NCBI GenBank assembly: GCA_016786865.1
Contig: JAEUVE010000020.1
Location: forward strand, 1 to 64,000
Origin: Sediminibacterium sp.
GTDB taxonomy: Bacteria; Bacteroidota; Bacteroidia; Chitinophagales; Chitinophagaceae
Reading direction: 5' to 3'
DNA length: 64,000 nucleotides
Each line of letters begins with the position of its first letter. The stretch's first letter is position 1. Both the position numbers and the translations under genes were made by a program. Positions 8,535 through 17,557 of this stretch are shown one piece after another. The notes below the pieces were generated by a model. It was not told the origin of the DNA, made no database searches, and saw only the letters and a program-made list of their open reading frames with translations.

Positions 8535-9447
8535 ATTCGGCAGCAGGTTGTGTTGGTGGATTTATTTGCTTCGATTCTTTTTTAAACAGGCCAAATGCGT
8601 AGTAGAGGATCGCTATGGCTATAACACTGTACCATACCGGCATCGACTCGTCCATGGCCTGCTGTATAGGCTTGCCCATCCTGGTTAAAAAATACATTTG
8701 GGTTACCACTATGGCATTGTTCAAAAAGTGCATGGCTATACTCAGCCACAGATTGCCGCTCTGTAAAAAGATCATTCCCAGTATTATACCCAGGGCCAGC
8801 CTTGGCAGAAACCCAAAATAAGATCCGTGTATGGCGCTGAAGATCACCGATGTGATCAGGATGCCTGCCCAGGCGTTTTTGGTCCAGCCGCTCAGGATGG
8901 TTTGCATGCTTCCCCTGAACAGTACTTCCTCAAATATGGCCGGAGCCAGCGCTATCACCAGCAGGCTCAGTGCATAATCGGCAAAGGACCGCATAGTTGC
9001 CATGCCGATCATGGCGGAACGATACTGGTCTTCCAGCTCGCGGGCTTTCTTTAAAAAGGATTCCGACATGGGGATCATTTCGTTCAAACTGGCCAATCCG
9101 CCGCTTAAAAACAGCGACCCCAGTGTTATCAGCCCCACCAGCCCGATCTGTCTGGAGCTAAACCGGCTGTTGAATCCCAGGTAGGCCAGTGGTTGTTTGC
9201 TCGCCACCCTGGCTACTACCAGCGCCGGTATAAAAAATGCTATAAATGTTGTGGCGGTATTCAGGAACCGGGCCAGGTTGGCATGTTCCGGCTTTATCAG
9301 CTCTGCGGCTGCCTGCAACAGGGGTTTGTTCATCACCTCTGCGGCCACCAGCCCCATCAGGAGGCTGCTGATCATAAATGCTACTCCCATCAATCCCAGC
9401 AAGAGGGCAAACTGCACGGCATAACCAATAGTAGGCTTTTGATTCAT
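8518..9447 (-). CDS. CPBP family intramembrane metalloprotease
   Basis: The protein has 309 residues from the chosen ATG (MNQKPTIGYA), with about eight membrane segments. The CPBP (Abi/CAAX protease-like) motifs are present: Glu173-Glu174-x3-Arg178 in FEEVLFRGS, His207 in FSAIHGS, and His240-x3-Asn244 in AMHFLNNA. These residues form the glutamate/histidine active site inside the membrane. Bacterial members cleave membrane substrates or process peptides; the substrate here is unknown. A start 54 bases upstream is in frame, but it would add a polar stretch before the first membrane segment, so the internal ATG is preferred. It is divergent from dusB and overlaps the DUF2007 gene. Confidence 0.9.
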   Translation of the reverse strand: MNQKPTIGYAVQFALLLGLMGVAFMISSLLMGLVAAEVMNKPLLQAAAELIKPEHANLARFLNTATTFIAFFIPALVVARVASKQPLAYLGFNSRFSSRQIGLVGLITLGSLFLSGGLASLNEMIPMSESFLKKARELEDQYRSAMIGMATMRSFADYALSLLVIALAPAIFEEVLFRGSMQTILSGWTKNAWAGILITSVIFSAIHGSYFGFLPRLALGIILGMIFLQSGNLWLSIAMHFLNNAIVVTQMYFLTRMGKPIQQAMDESMPVWYSVIAIAILYYAFGLFKKESKQINPPTQPAAEYGTMD

Positions 9448-9527
9448 CGATTTGAAAAATAAGATTGTAATTTCGCAAATTCCTTTCAGGGTTCTTCCCA
9501 AAAAGTATGAAAGGTATTGAATGCAAT

Positions 9528-10565
9528 ATGGTTAAAATTGATCAAATAGAACTACCTGATTTTCCGCTGCTACTGGCGCCCATGGAAGATGTGAGCGACC
9601 CTCCGTTCCGGGCCGTTTGCAAAGACAACGGGGCCGATCTCATGTACACGGAATTCATCAGCAGCGAAGGTTTGATCCGCGATGCCATTAAAAGCAAACA
9701 CAAGCTCGATATTTTCGACTACGAGCGTCCCATTGGCATTCAGATTTTTGGGGGAGACGAAGAAGCCCTCTCGCTCAGCGCTAAAATTGTTGAAGCGGTG
9801 AACCCCGACCTGCTCGACATCAATTTTGGTTGCCCGGTTAAAAAAGTGGCCCTCAAAGGCGCCGGCGCCGGAGTACTGAAAGATGTGGACCTGATGGTTC
9901 GCTTAACCGATGCCGTGGTTAAGAGCACCAAATTGCCGGTGACCGTTAAAACCAGGCTGGGCTGGGACGAGAACACCAAAAATATTGAAGAAGTGGCCGA
10001 ACGCTTACAGGATGTGGGCATCAAGGCCCTGGCCATTCATGGCAGAACCCGTTCCCAAATGTACAAGGGCGAGGCCGACTGGAGCCTGATTGCCAAAGTA
10101 AAAAACAACCCGCGCATCCATATTCCCATCTTCGGCAACGGAGACATAGACAGTCCGCAAAAAGCCAAGGCTTATAAAGAACGCTATGGCGTTGACGGTA
10201 TCATGATCGGCAGGGCCGCCATTGGCTATCCCTGGATCTTCCGCGAAATCAAACATTTTGTTGCCACTGGTGAAATGCTGCCCTTCCCTACCGTAGAAGA
10301 ACGGGTGGATGTTTGTAAAAAACATTTACGCAAATCACTGGAATGGAAGGGGCCGAAAGTGGGCATCTTCGAAATGCGCAGGCATTACGCCAATTATCTG
10401 AAAGGGTTACCGGGCATTAAAGAGTTCCGCGGCAGACTGGTTACCCTGATGCTGCAGGAAGAAATTGAAGCGGTACTGGACGAAGTTGCCACTACCTACA
10501 AGGGTTTTGAAATTGAACGCACGCCGATTGAGCTGATCAATTACCACGAAAAATGTCCGATCTAA
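9528..10565 (+). CDS. dusB: tRNA-dihydrouridine synthase
   Basis: This flavoenzyme of 345 residues reduces specific uridines of tRNA to dihydrouridine with NADPH. The N-terminus carries the Dus signature PLLLAPMEDVSDPPFR. The catalytic Cys sits in DINFGCPVKKVALKGAGAGVL (residue 102 from this start), and MIGRAAIGYPWIF near 230 belongs to the FMN phosphate site. The C-terminal helical tRNA-binding domain holds EMRRHYANYLKGLPG. Another ATG 21 bases upstream is in frame; the chosen start gives the MVKID opening I recall from homologues. A possible -7 element (TAATTTCG, 9467-9474) lies upstream. Confidence 0.93.
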   Translation: MVKIDQIELPDFPLLLAPMEDVSDPPFRAVCKDNGADLMYTEFISSEGLIRDAIKSKHKLDIFDYERPIGIQIFGGDEEALSLSAKIVEAVNPDLLDINFGCPVKKVALKGAGAGVLKDVDLMVRLTDAVVKSTKLPVTVKTRLGWDENTKNIEEVAERLQDVGIKALAIHGRTRSQMYKGEADWSLIAKVKNNPRIHIPIFGNGDIDSPQKAKAYKERYGVDGIMIGRAAIGYPWIFREIKHFVATGEMLPFPTVEERVDVCKKHLRKSLEWKGPKVGIFEMRRHYANYLKGLPGIKEFRGRLVTLMLQEEIEAVLDEVATTYKGFEIERTPIELINYHEKCPI

Positions 10566-10588
10566 AGGAGCAGCAGTGAGTGCTTCTT

Positions 10589-11242
10589 TTATTTTAGCCG
10601 ATCCGTTACTGCCGGACTCAGCGGCGATACCATCTGTGTGTAGAATGCCTGCAATACGCCCTGTTCATCCACCAGGTATTTACTGAAATTCCATACTGGT
10701 GGCTGATTGTTCCATCCGTTGGAAGATGCATGGCTCAGCCATTGGTACACGGGATGCTGCGCTGGACCATTTACCACGCTGCTTTTCTGCATCAGCGGAA
10801 AGCTGACCCCATAATTGATTTTACAGAACTCCGCAATGGCGGTATCGGATTGTTTCTCCTGTTCCTTAAAATCATTGGCCGGAAATCCGAGGATCACCAA
10901 TTGGTTGCCATATTGCTGGTGCAGTTTTTCCAGTTCTTCGTACTGCCCGGTAAATCCGCAATCGCTGGCAGTGTTCACGATCAGCACCTTCTTCCCTTTC
11001 AGCGTAGAAAATGGCAGGGTGTCGCCATTGTTCTTTACTGCCTGTAAGTCGTAAAAAGAAGTTGCAGGAACCGCTTTGCCAGGGTTCAGTTTGATATCGT
11101 TCTTATTGCCAAAAACTTTTCCCTTCAGCATAATCAGCGGGTACAGGGTCTTGAGCAGGGATTGTCTCCAGGTCATGTCTTTCTGTTTTATCAGCAGGGC
11201 TGCTGCGGTGAGCAGCACGGCAAGTACAATGAGTTTTCTCAT
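10589..11242 (-). CDS. Glutathione peroxidase family protein, membrane-anchored or secreted
   Basis: This is a 217-residue thioredoxin-fold peroxidase. A hydrophobic N-terminal segment (residues 1-18) precedes a 40-residue linker and then the glutathione peroxidase domain. The peroxidatic Cys95 is in VNTASDCGFTGQ, and Trp and Asn are present in WNFSKYLV. At the position where many family members have Gln (PxNQF), this protein has Asp (GFPANDF). It is expected to reduce hydroperoxides, more likely with thioredoxin than glutathione. The N-terminal anchor suggests action at or outside the inner membrane. It shares strand with the aldehyde dehydrogenase upstream (31-base gap), so the two may be cotranscribed. 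Confidence 0.9.
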   Translation of the reverse strand: MRKLIVLAVLLTAAALLIKQKDMTWRQSLLKTLYPLIMLKGKVFGNKNDIKLNPGKAVPATSFYDLQAVKNNGDTLPFSTLKGKKVLIVNTASDCGFTGQYEELEKLHQQYGNQLVILGFPANDFKEQEKQSDTAIAEFCKINYGVSFPLMQKSSVVNGPAQHPVYQWLSHASSNGWNNQPPVWNFSKYLVDEQGVLQAFYTQMVSPLSPAVTDRLK

Positions 11243-11273
11243 ACAACAATGGATCGGTTAAATGGTTGGCGCG

Positions 11274-12656
11274 CTAGCCCACCAGCCATTTCAGGAGTTT
11301 TAGTTTTCCGGTGAAGGGTGGATATTTTAATGCAGGATCAAACCAGGTAGGACTTTTCATCACCGCTTTTTGATGGCTGAATGCATCAAAACTGTATTTG
11401 CCATGATAAGCGCCTGTTCCGCTGTATCCCCTTCCGCCAAAGGGCAGGTTCGGATTGGTGAGGTGCAGGCTGGCCGTGTTTACACAGGCACCTCCTGCAG
11501 GAACGGCTTCCAGCCAGGCTTTTTCTTTATCATCCGATGAAGTGAATACATAAAACGCCAGCGGGTTGGGGTTCTGCGCTATGATGGCCCGGGCTTCTTC
11601 CATGGTATTGAATGGTATCACCGGCAGGATGGGGCCGAAGATTTCTTCTTTCATCACAGGTGCATCCGGCGCTATATCCACCATTACAGTGGGCGCTATG
11701 TACAGGTTGGCTGCATCGTATTGGCCGCCGTACACAATGGTTCCGTCTTTCAAATACCCTACGATCCGGTTGAACTGTTTTTCGTTGATGATTCTGCCAT
11801 AGCCCGCCTCCGTTGATGCATCCGTTCCGTAAAACTGCGGAATCACCTGTTGCAGCGCCCGGATCAGTTCCGCCTGCTTGCTCTGGTGCACCAGCACATA
11901 ATCGGGTGCCACACACATTTGCCCCGCATTGGAATACTTGGGCATAGCAATCCGTTTAGCGGCCACCTGTATATTGGCATCTGCCTCTACCACAGCCGGG
12001 CTTTTGCCGCCCAGCTCCAGCGTTACCGGTACCAGTTTTTCTGCGGCCATTTTATAGATGATCTTTCCTACTGCGGTACTGCCGGTATAGAACACATGAT
12101 CGAAGGTAAATTGGTTCATCATCTCCGGTATCACGGTTGCGCCATCTCCGGGTACATACAACACCTGCTCTGGCGGAAAGCAGGATGCGATGATCTGCTG
12201 CATGATGCTGGCGGTGGCCGGTGCAAATTCACTGGGCTTCAGCACCACGCAATTGCCCGCAGCCAATGCACCGATCAACGGCGTGAACAACAATTGAAAC
12301 GGATAGTTCCAGGGGCCGATGATCAACACCACCCCCAATGGTTCGCGCATTACTTTACTGCTGGAGGGCAGGTTCAGCAGATTGGTGGGAACAGGCTCCG
12401 GCTCCATCCATTTTTTCAGGTTGGCCAGCACATCTTTTAGTTCGGTTAAAAAGAACCCATTCTCTGTTACCCAACATTCTTCCTTACTCTTGTGCAGGTC
12501 GGCTTGCAGGGCCGCATAAATGGCTTCCTCATTGGCTTCCACTGCTTTTTTCAGCGTAAGGAGCTGCTGCTTGCGAAATGCATATGACCTGGTGGCGCCG
12601 GTTGCATAAAACCGGCGCATCTGTTGCAACTGTTCGGGGAGGGTTAACATATCCAT
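11274..12656 (-). CDS. Aldehyde dehydrogenase (class 3-like)
   Basis: The protein has 460 residues, shorter than the 490-500 of typical aldehyde dehydrogenases. This matches the class 3/fatty aldehyde group, which lacks part of the N-terminus. Active-site residues are visible: Asn117 in GPWNYPFQ, Glu214 in LELGGKSP, and the nucleophile Cys248 in NAGQMCVAPDY. The NAD-binding segment reads FYTGSTAVGK. It oxidises aldehydes to carboxylates with NAD(P), and likely substrates are fatty or lipid-peroxidation aldehydes. The glutathione peroxidase gene downstream fits a lipid-oxidation defence role, but this is inference from context. Confidence 0.93.
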   Translation of the reverse strand: MDMLTLPEQLQQMRRFYATGATRSYAFRKQQLLTLKKAVEANEEAIYAALQADLHKSKEECWVTENGFFLTELKDVLANLKKWMEPEPVPTNLLNLPSSSKVMREPLGVVLIIGPWNYPFQLLFTPLIGALAAGNCVVLKPSEFAPATASIMQQIIASCFPPEQVLYVPGDGATVIPEMMNQFTFDHVFYTGSTAVGKIIYKMAAEKLVPVTLELGGKSPAVVEADANIQVAAKRIAMPKYSNAGQMCVAPDYVLVHQSKQAELIRALQQVIPQFYGTDASTEAGYGRIINEKQFNRIVGYLKDGTIVYGGQYDAANLYIAPTVMVDIAPDAPVMKEEIFGPILPVIPFNTMEEARAIIAQNPNPLAFYVFTSSDDKEKAWLEAVPAGGACVNTASLHLTNPNLPFGGRGYSGTGAYHGKYSFDAFSHQKAVMKSPTWFDPALKYPPFTGKLKLLKWLVG

Positions 12657-12774
12657 TGGTTTGTACTACAAGATAATACTTGTTGAACGATCTGTCCGCT
12701 CATATAATATAACATCACCCGCCCCCTGTTTCTTTCGGAAAAATATTTATATTCATAGCCTATAACTGCGCGAT

Positions 12775-14244
12775 ATGAAAAAGAAAAAAAATCCTGTTAC
12801 TGCGGGCAACACTGAACCCGCAGCAACCAACTCCCGCCGCTCTTTCCTGCGCAATGCTGGTCTTGCTGCCGCGGGTTTTTACATTGTTCCCCGCCAGGTT
12901 CTTGGCCGTGGGTTTCTTGCTCCCAGCGATAAGCTGCAGATTGCCGGCATTGGTGTTGGTGGTAAGGGCGAGAGCGATATCATGAATTTTGCCAAGAGTG
13001 GCAAGGCCGACATCGCTTTCCTTTGCGATGTAGATGACCGTATGGCGGTAAAAACCAGGAAACTTTTTCCTAAAGCCAAATACTACAAAGACTATCGCGA
13101 AATGCTCGACAAAGAGCACAAACATATTGATGCGGTTTCCGTATCTACCCCCGACCATATGCACGGGGTTCAGGCCATGGCCGCCATGCAGCTGAAAAAA
13201 CATGTGTATGTTCAAAAGCCGCTGACCCACGATATTTATGAAGCGCGTATGCTCACCAAAGCCGCGCACGATTACAAAGTGGTTACGCAAATGGGTAACC
13301 AGGGCGCTTCCGGTGATGGGGTTCGCAAAATGATCGACTGGTACAATGCCGGTTTAATTGGCGATGTGACCACCATCTATGCCTTCACCGATCGTCCGGT
13401 TTGGCCGCAGGGCATTGGCTGGCCTACCACCAAGGGTACCGTTCCGCCCGAACTGGACTGGAACCTCTGGCTGGGTACTGCTCCTTATAAAGATTATGTA
13501 GACGGGCTGCTTCCGTTCAACTGGCGCGGCTGGTGGGATTACGGTACCGGTGCGCTCGGCGATATGGCCTGTCACAACATGGCTCCTGCCTTTGCCGTAC
13601 TCGGTCTGGGTTATCCGGTGTCTGCGGAGTGCAGCGTTTCTACCCGTTACCTGCAGCCCTGGACCAGGGCTTATTATCCTGAAAGCTGTCCTACTTCTTC
13701 TCATATCATTCTTACGTTCAAAGGAACCAATGGCAAACCCGATGTAAAACTCCACTGGATGGATGGCGGTATTCAGCCGGAAAGACCTGAGGAACTGGGC
13801 CCGAACGAACTGATGGGTGATGGTGGCAATGGCGCGGTATTCATTGGTACCAAGGGCAAAATGATGTGCGGCACTTATGGCGCTGTTCCCAAATTATTGC
13901 CTACTTCCTTAACCGATACTACCGTGGTTCCGGAAACCATCAAGAGAGTACCCGGCAGTGCCGAAGGGCATTATGCTGCCTGGGTTGAAGCTGCGATTGC
14001 CGGCTATGGCTCTGAGCTGGCGAAAAACCTCAGCTCTCATTTTGATGTGGCTGGTCCGCTTACTGAAAGTGTGCTGATGGGCAACCTGGCCATCCGCAGC
14101 TACGATATTCAGAAGAAAAATGCCAACGGCAATGCTTCTTATCCTGGCAGAAACATTAAACTGATGTGGGATGGTCCGAACATGAAGATCACCAACTTTG
14201 ATGAAGCCAACCAATTTGTGAAGCGCGATTACAGAGCTTTCTAA
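12775..14244 (+). CDS. Gfo/Idh/MocA family oxidoreductase with Tat signal
   Basis: This 489-residue protein has a twin-arginine signal (Arg21-Arg22 in SRRSFLRNAG), so it is exported folded to the periplasm. A Rossmann NAD(P) domain follows, with GIGVGGKGE at about 58-66, DAVSVSTPDHMHG, and a Gln-Lys-Pro at 147-149 in place of the usual Glu-Lys-Pro. The C-terminal substrate domain contains WDYGTGALGDMACHNM. Secreted relatives with tightly bound NAD act on sugars or glycosides, some through 3-keto intermediates. It converges on the sugar-oxidation operon to its right and shares a bidirectional terminator with it. The substrate is unknown. Confidence 0.9.
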   Translation: MKKKKNPVTAGNTEPAATNSRRSFLRNAGLAAAGFYIVPRQVLGRGFLAPSDKLQIAGIGVGGKGESDIMNFAKSGKADIAFLCDVDDRMAVKTRKLFPKAKYYKDYREMLDKEHKHIDAVSVSTPDHMHGVQAMAAMQLKKHVYVQKPLTHDIYEARMLTKAAHDYKVVTQMGNQGASGDGVRKMIDWYNAGLIGDVTTIYAFTDRPVWPQGIGWPTTKGTVPPELDWNLWLGTAPYKDYVDGLLPFNWRGWWDYGTGALGDMACHNMAPAFAVLGLGYPVSAECSVSTRYLQPWTRAYYPESCPTSSHIILTFKGTNGKPDVKLHWMDGGIQPERPEELGPNELMGDGGNGAVFIGTKGKMMCGTYGAVPKLLPTSLTDTTVVPETIKRVPGSAEGHYAAWVEAAIAGYGSELAKNLSSHFDVAGPLTESVLMGNLAIRSYDIQKKNANGNASYPGRNIKLMWDGPNMKITNFDEANQFVKRDYRAF

Positions 14245-14263
14245 ACCCTGCTGTATAAATGAG

Positions 14264-14290
14264 AAAAGCCCGGATATTGTCCGGGCTTTT
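14264..14290. terminator. Bidirectional Rho-independent terminator
   Basis: A perfect hairpin AAAAGCCCGGA / TCCGGGCTTTT with a five-base loop has A and T runs on both sides. It separates the convergent oxidoreductase gene (plus) from the isomerase gene (minus) and can end transcription from both. Confidence 0.9.
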
Positions 14291-14318
14291 TATTTGGATG
14301 CAATTGAATCCTGCTGAA

Positions 14319-15191
14319 CTATATCACCAGCTTCTTCATATAAGCCGCATCGATCTCTGCACTCTTCAGTGGGGTTGATCCGGTAAATGCTTCCTGCTCC
14401 ACAATATGATACTGCAGTCCGTATTTTTTGGCTTCTGCCAACAGCTTTCCATAATTGATGCTGCCGGTTCCCAGATTGCAAGACTCGATACCTCCGTTCG
14501 CTGTTTTGGTCTGGTCTTTTACATGACATAACCGGAATCGGTTGGGGTATTGCTTAAACCATTTCATCGGATCTTCTTTGGCTGCTACCACCCAATAGAT
14601 ATCCATTTCATAATCTACCAATGCCGGATCCGTTCCTTCCATCATCACCACCTGGGGTATTTTTCCATCCAGCTCCTTGAAGGAATAGTCGTGGTTGTGG
14701 TAAGCAAATCGAATGCCGTTCTTCTTACAGATTTCTCCGGCCTTATTGAACTCGTCTGCAAATTTTTTGAAATCATCGATCGACTTCTGTGGGCCTTTGT
14801 ACGGACAGATCAGGTACTTCATTCCGATTGCTGCTGCCTCCGCGGCCTTGCGTTCAAAATCAACCGTATTGTTGGCATGGGAGGATACAATTTTCATTCC
14901 CAGATCGTCCATGTATTTTTTGAACTCCGTGTGTTTCATTCCCCAGAACATGCCCTTGGGTCCTTCAAAACTTTCGATCTGATTGTATCCGTATTTGGCC
15001 AGGCTGGCCAGCGTTCCTTTGGTATCTGCCGCCAGGTTCTCCTTTACCGTCCACAACTGGATGCCGAATGCGCCTGCTTTTTTTGCGGGTGCAAAGGAAT
15101 TCAGCAAACCTGCCTTACTCCCGAAGGGTAAACTTAAACCGGCTGCTGCCAGTCCGGCTGTTTTCAGAAAATCTCTTCTATTCTTGATCAT
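14319..15191 (-). CDS. Sugar phosphate isomerase/epimerase-like TIM-barrel protein, Tat-exported
   Basis: The 290-residue protein has a twin-arginine signal (NRRDFLKTAGLAAAG) and then an AP-endonuclease-2/xylose-isomerase-like TIM barrel. Visible motifs include GIQLWTVKENL, KYGYNQIESFEG, VSSHANNTVDF, FAYHNHDYSF and MDIYWVVAAKEDP. The His, Glu and Asp residues in these segments are typical metal ligands of this fold. Family members isomerise or epimerise sugars, and some cleave 3-keto-glycosides. It is the last gene of the minus-strand operon that begins at 18439, and its export signal matches that of the GMC partner subunit, so a periplasmic keto-sugar step is plausible. Confidence 0.88.
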   Translation of the reverse strand: MIKNRRDFLKTAGLAAAGLSLPFGSKAGLLNSFAPAKKAGAFGIQLWTVKENLAADTKGTLASLAKYGYNQIESFEGPKGMFWGMKHTEFKKYMDDLGMKIVSSHANNTVDFERKAAEAAAIGMKYLICPYKGPQKSIDDFKKFADEFNKAGEICKKNGIRFAYHNHDYSFKELDGKIPQVVMMEGTDPALVDYEMDIYWVVAAKEDPMKWFKQYPNRFRLCHVKDQTKTANGGIESCNLGTGSINYGKLLAEAKKYGLQYHIVEQEAFTGSTPLKSAEIDAAYMKKLVI

Positions 15192-15242
15192 CGATGATTT
15201 TTTTGGTTGAATTAATGAATCTTGGGTTGGTAGGCTACAACA

Positions 15243-15806
15243 CTAGGTTGCCCAGGCCCGGTCTCCTTTTTTGTAATCGATACAACCTTCGTATTTACCC
15301 GGTACTGCTACATAGCGCAATGCCTTGGTGGCACCTACTTCCGAAGTAAAGAATCCCCAGAGGGTCAACTCTTTCATCATCCGGAAATAATGCGGCAGTT
15401 CTTCTTCCTTCTTGGTTTTTTGGAATGCGGCGGCTTCCTTGTCCAGCGCTACCAGTAATTCATGGCGCTGTTCCTTGGTACTTTCCAAAAAGCCCTTGCC
15501 GTTTTTGTCTTTGCTGGCCTGATCCAGTTGCTTCATTCCTTCCATGAAGGCCTTGCTCTCTGCCGGTTTATAACAATCTTTTACAATCACGGTCATGAAT
15601 TCGCCCACTTTCGCCTCTTTGGCGCCGGGGGTACTCGTTGCAGGCAAAATGGTTTCTGCTACTTCATTCAGGAATTCGATGTCTTTGGGGGTGAAGGCCA
15701 CCACATCGGATGATGCGGATTTGCATCCCGATAAAAATGCCTGTGAACCCAGTATGGTTCCTCCCAACAACAGCGCTACGCTGGATATTGCTTCTCTTCT
15801 GTTCAT
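15243..15806 (-). CDS. Gluconate 2-dehydrogenase subunit 3 family protein (small partner of the GMC dehydrogenase)
   Basis: The 187-residue protein has an N-terminal Arg-Arg pair (MNRREAI), a hydrophobic segment and a lipobox-like LSGC with Cys28, so it may be a Tat-exported lipoprotein. The body (FTPKDIEFLNEVAETILPAT) is characteristic of the subunit-3 family, which includes the gamma subunit of bacterial FAD-glucose dehydrogenases. The known role of this subunit is to help mature and carry the signal-less GMC catalytic subunit across the membrane. It lies 11 bases downstream of the GMC gene, which indeed has no signal peptide of its own. Confidence 0.9.
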   Translation of the reverse strand: MNRREAISSVALLLGGTILGSQAFLSGCKSASSDVVAFTPKDIEFLNEVAETILPATSTPGAKEAKVGEFMTVIVKDCYKPAESKAFMEGMKQLDQASKDKNGKGFLESTKEQRHELLVALDKEAAAFQKTKKEEELPHYFRMMKELTLWGFFTSEVGATKALRYVAVPGKYEGCIDYKKGDRAWAT

Positions 15807-15817
15807 TGGTAATATTT

Positions 15818-17497
15818 TTAGAGATTTTGTTTTTTAAGTTCTGATACGGCATAATCTACTGCTCTTGCTGTGAATGCCATATAGGTTAAAGATGGGTTTA
15901 CACAGGCTGCTGACGTCATAAAGGACCCATCGGTTACAAATACATTGGGTGCGTCCCAGATCTGGTTGTATTTGTTCACCACAGAGGTTTTTGGATCTGC
16001 TCCCATACGGGCTGTACCCATTTCATGGATGCCTCTTCCCAACACGCCATTTCCTTCATAGCCCTGTACATCTTTCACGCCTGCATTGGTAAGCATTTCG
16101 ATGGCATCGGCCTGCATGTCTTTGCGCATTTTGAGTTCATTCTCTTTCAGCTCTGCATCGATCTTCAGTACATTCAGGCCCCATTTGTCTTTCACGGTTT
16201 TATCGAGGGTTACAAAGTTGGCATGGTCTGGCAATACCTCTCCAAAGCCCATCATACCCATCGACCAGCCACCTGGCTCCAGCAACGCATCTTTAAAGTC
16301 GGCTCCAATGCTTAACTCGGCCACGTCTCTGCTCCAGCCCGATCTGCTGGCGCTTCCCTGGTATCCAAATCCGCGGAGATAATTTCTTTTATCGCCGTTG
16401 ATGTTCTGGTACCTCGGTATATAAATTCCGTTGGCCCTGCGTCCAAAATAATATTTGTCTTCGTAGCCTTCCACTCTTCCGCCTGCGCCCACGCCCAGGT
16501 GATGGTCCATAATATTGTGTCCCAGCTCTCCGCTGCTGCTGCCCAGTCCGCCTTCCCATACATCGGTGGCTGAATTCATCAGGATCCATGCCGAGTTTAA
16601 AGTAGACGCATTCAGGAATATGATTTTTGCTTTGTACACATAGGTCTTGTTGGTTTCCGCATCCAATATCTCCACTCCGGTTGCTTTCTTCTTATCCTTA
16701 TCGTACAATATTTTGGTTACGATGCTCCATGGTCGCAGGGTTAAGTTGCCCGTTTTCATGGCTGCAGGCAGGGTAGATGACTGGGTGCTGAAATACGCTC
16801 CGAACGGACATCCCAGCCAGCATTTGTTTCTGTACTGACAATTGGTTCTGCCTTCCAGCGGCTGGGTAATATTGGCGGTTCGGCCAATGATCATGGCGCG
16901 CTGATTCTTATAATATTCTTTGATCCTTTTGGCAATGTCTTTTTCCACGCAGTTCATTTCCATCGGTGGCATAAACTGTCCGTCGGGCAGTACCGCCAGT
17001 CCGTCTCTGTTTCCACTGATGCCCGCAAATTTTTCTACATAATCGTACCAGGGCGCAATGTCTTTATAACGTACGGGCCAGTCTACGGCTATTCCGTCTT
17101 TTGCATTGGCTTCAAAATCCAGATCGCTCCAGCGATAGCTCTGGCGTCCCCACAGGAGTGAACGTCCGCCCACATGGTATCCGCGGAACCAGTCGTAGCG
17201 CTTTACTTCCACATAAGGACTTTCCCTTTCGTCTACCCACATATCGTAGGTCTGTTCGTTCAGCGGATAGTCTCTGTTGCGCACGGGTTGTGCTGCAATC
17301 ATTTCCTGTGTTTTTCTGCCATGGTGGGGATAATCCCAGGATTCCTTGTTGGCATTTACATAGTCTTTCACATGCTCAATATTGCGCCCTCTTTCCAGCA
17401 TCAATACCTTGAGCCCTTTTTCCGTTAGCTCTTTCGCAGCCCAGCCTCCGCTGATACCGGAACCGATCACTATTGCGTCGAAATTTTGTTCAGCCAT
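15818..17497 (-). CDS. GMC family FAD-dependent oxidoreductase (sugar dehydrogenase catalytic subunit)
   Basis: The 559-residue protein opens with the FAD-binding GSGISGG (residues 12-18) and LMLERGR. The GMC segment VGGRSLLWGRQSYRW is at about 109-123. The C-terminal domain carries the catalytic pair His491 (GIHEMGTARMG) and Asn534 (CVNPSLTYMAF). Cys220, Cys226 and Cys230 in NCQYRNKCWLGCPFGA resemble the cysteine cluster that binds an Fe-S centre in FAD-glucose dehydrogenases. There is no signal peptide; export probably relies on the subunit-3 protein next door. Electrons would pass to a c-type cytochrome, and one is encoded in the divergent operon. Sugar or glycoside C-3 oxidation is the likely reaction, but the regiochemistry is inferred. 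Confidence 0.9.
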   Translation of the reverse strand: MAEQNFDAIVIGSGISGGWAAKELTEKGLKVLMLERGRNIEHVKDYVNANKESWDYPHHGRKTQEMIAAQPVRNRDYPLNEQTYDMWVDERESPYVEVKRYDWFRGYHVGGRSLLWGRQSYRWSDLDFEANAKDGIAVDWPVRYKDIAPWYDYVEKFAGISGNRDGLAVLPDGQFMPPMEMNCVEKDIAKRIKEYYKNQRAMIIGRTANITQPLEGRTNCQYRNKCWLGCPFGAYFSTQSSTLPAAMKTGNLTLRPWSIVTKILYDKDKKKATGVEILDAETNKTYVYKAKIIFLNASTLNSAWILMNSATDVWEGGLGSSSGELGHNIMDHHLGVGAGGRVEGYEDKYYFGRRANGIYIPRYQNINGDKRNYLRGFGYQGSASRSGWSRDVAELSIGADFKDALLEPGGWSMGMMGFGEVLPDHANFVTLDKTVKDKWGLNVLKIDAELKENELKMRKDMQADAIEMLTNAGVKDVQGYEGNGVLGRGIHEMGTARMGADPKTSVVNKYNQIWDAPNVFVTDGSFMTSAACVNPSLTYMAFTARAVDYAVSELKKQNL

Positions 17498-17557
17498 GTT
17501 TAATCCGTTTGTTGGTTTAGGTGTATGTATTTTGGGTGTTGGTTTTGCTTATTCTTT

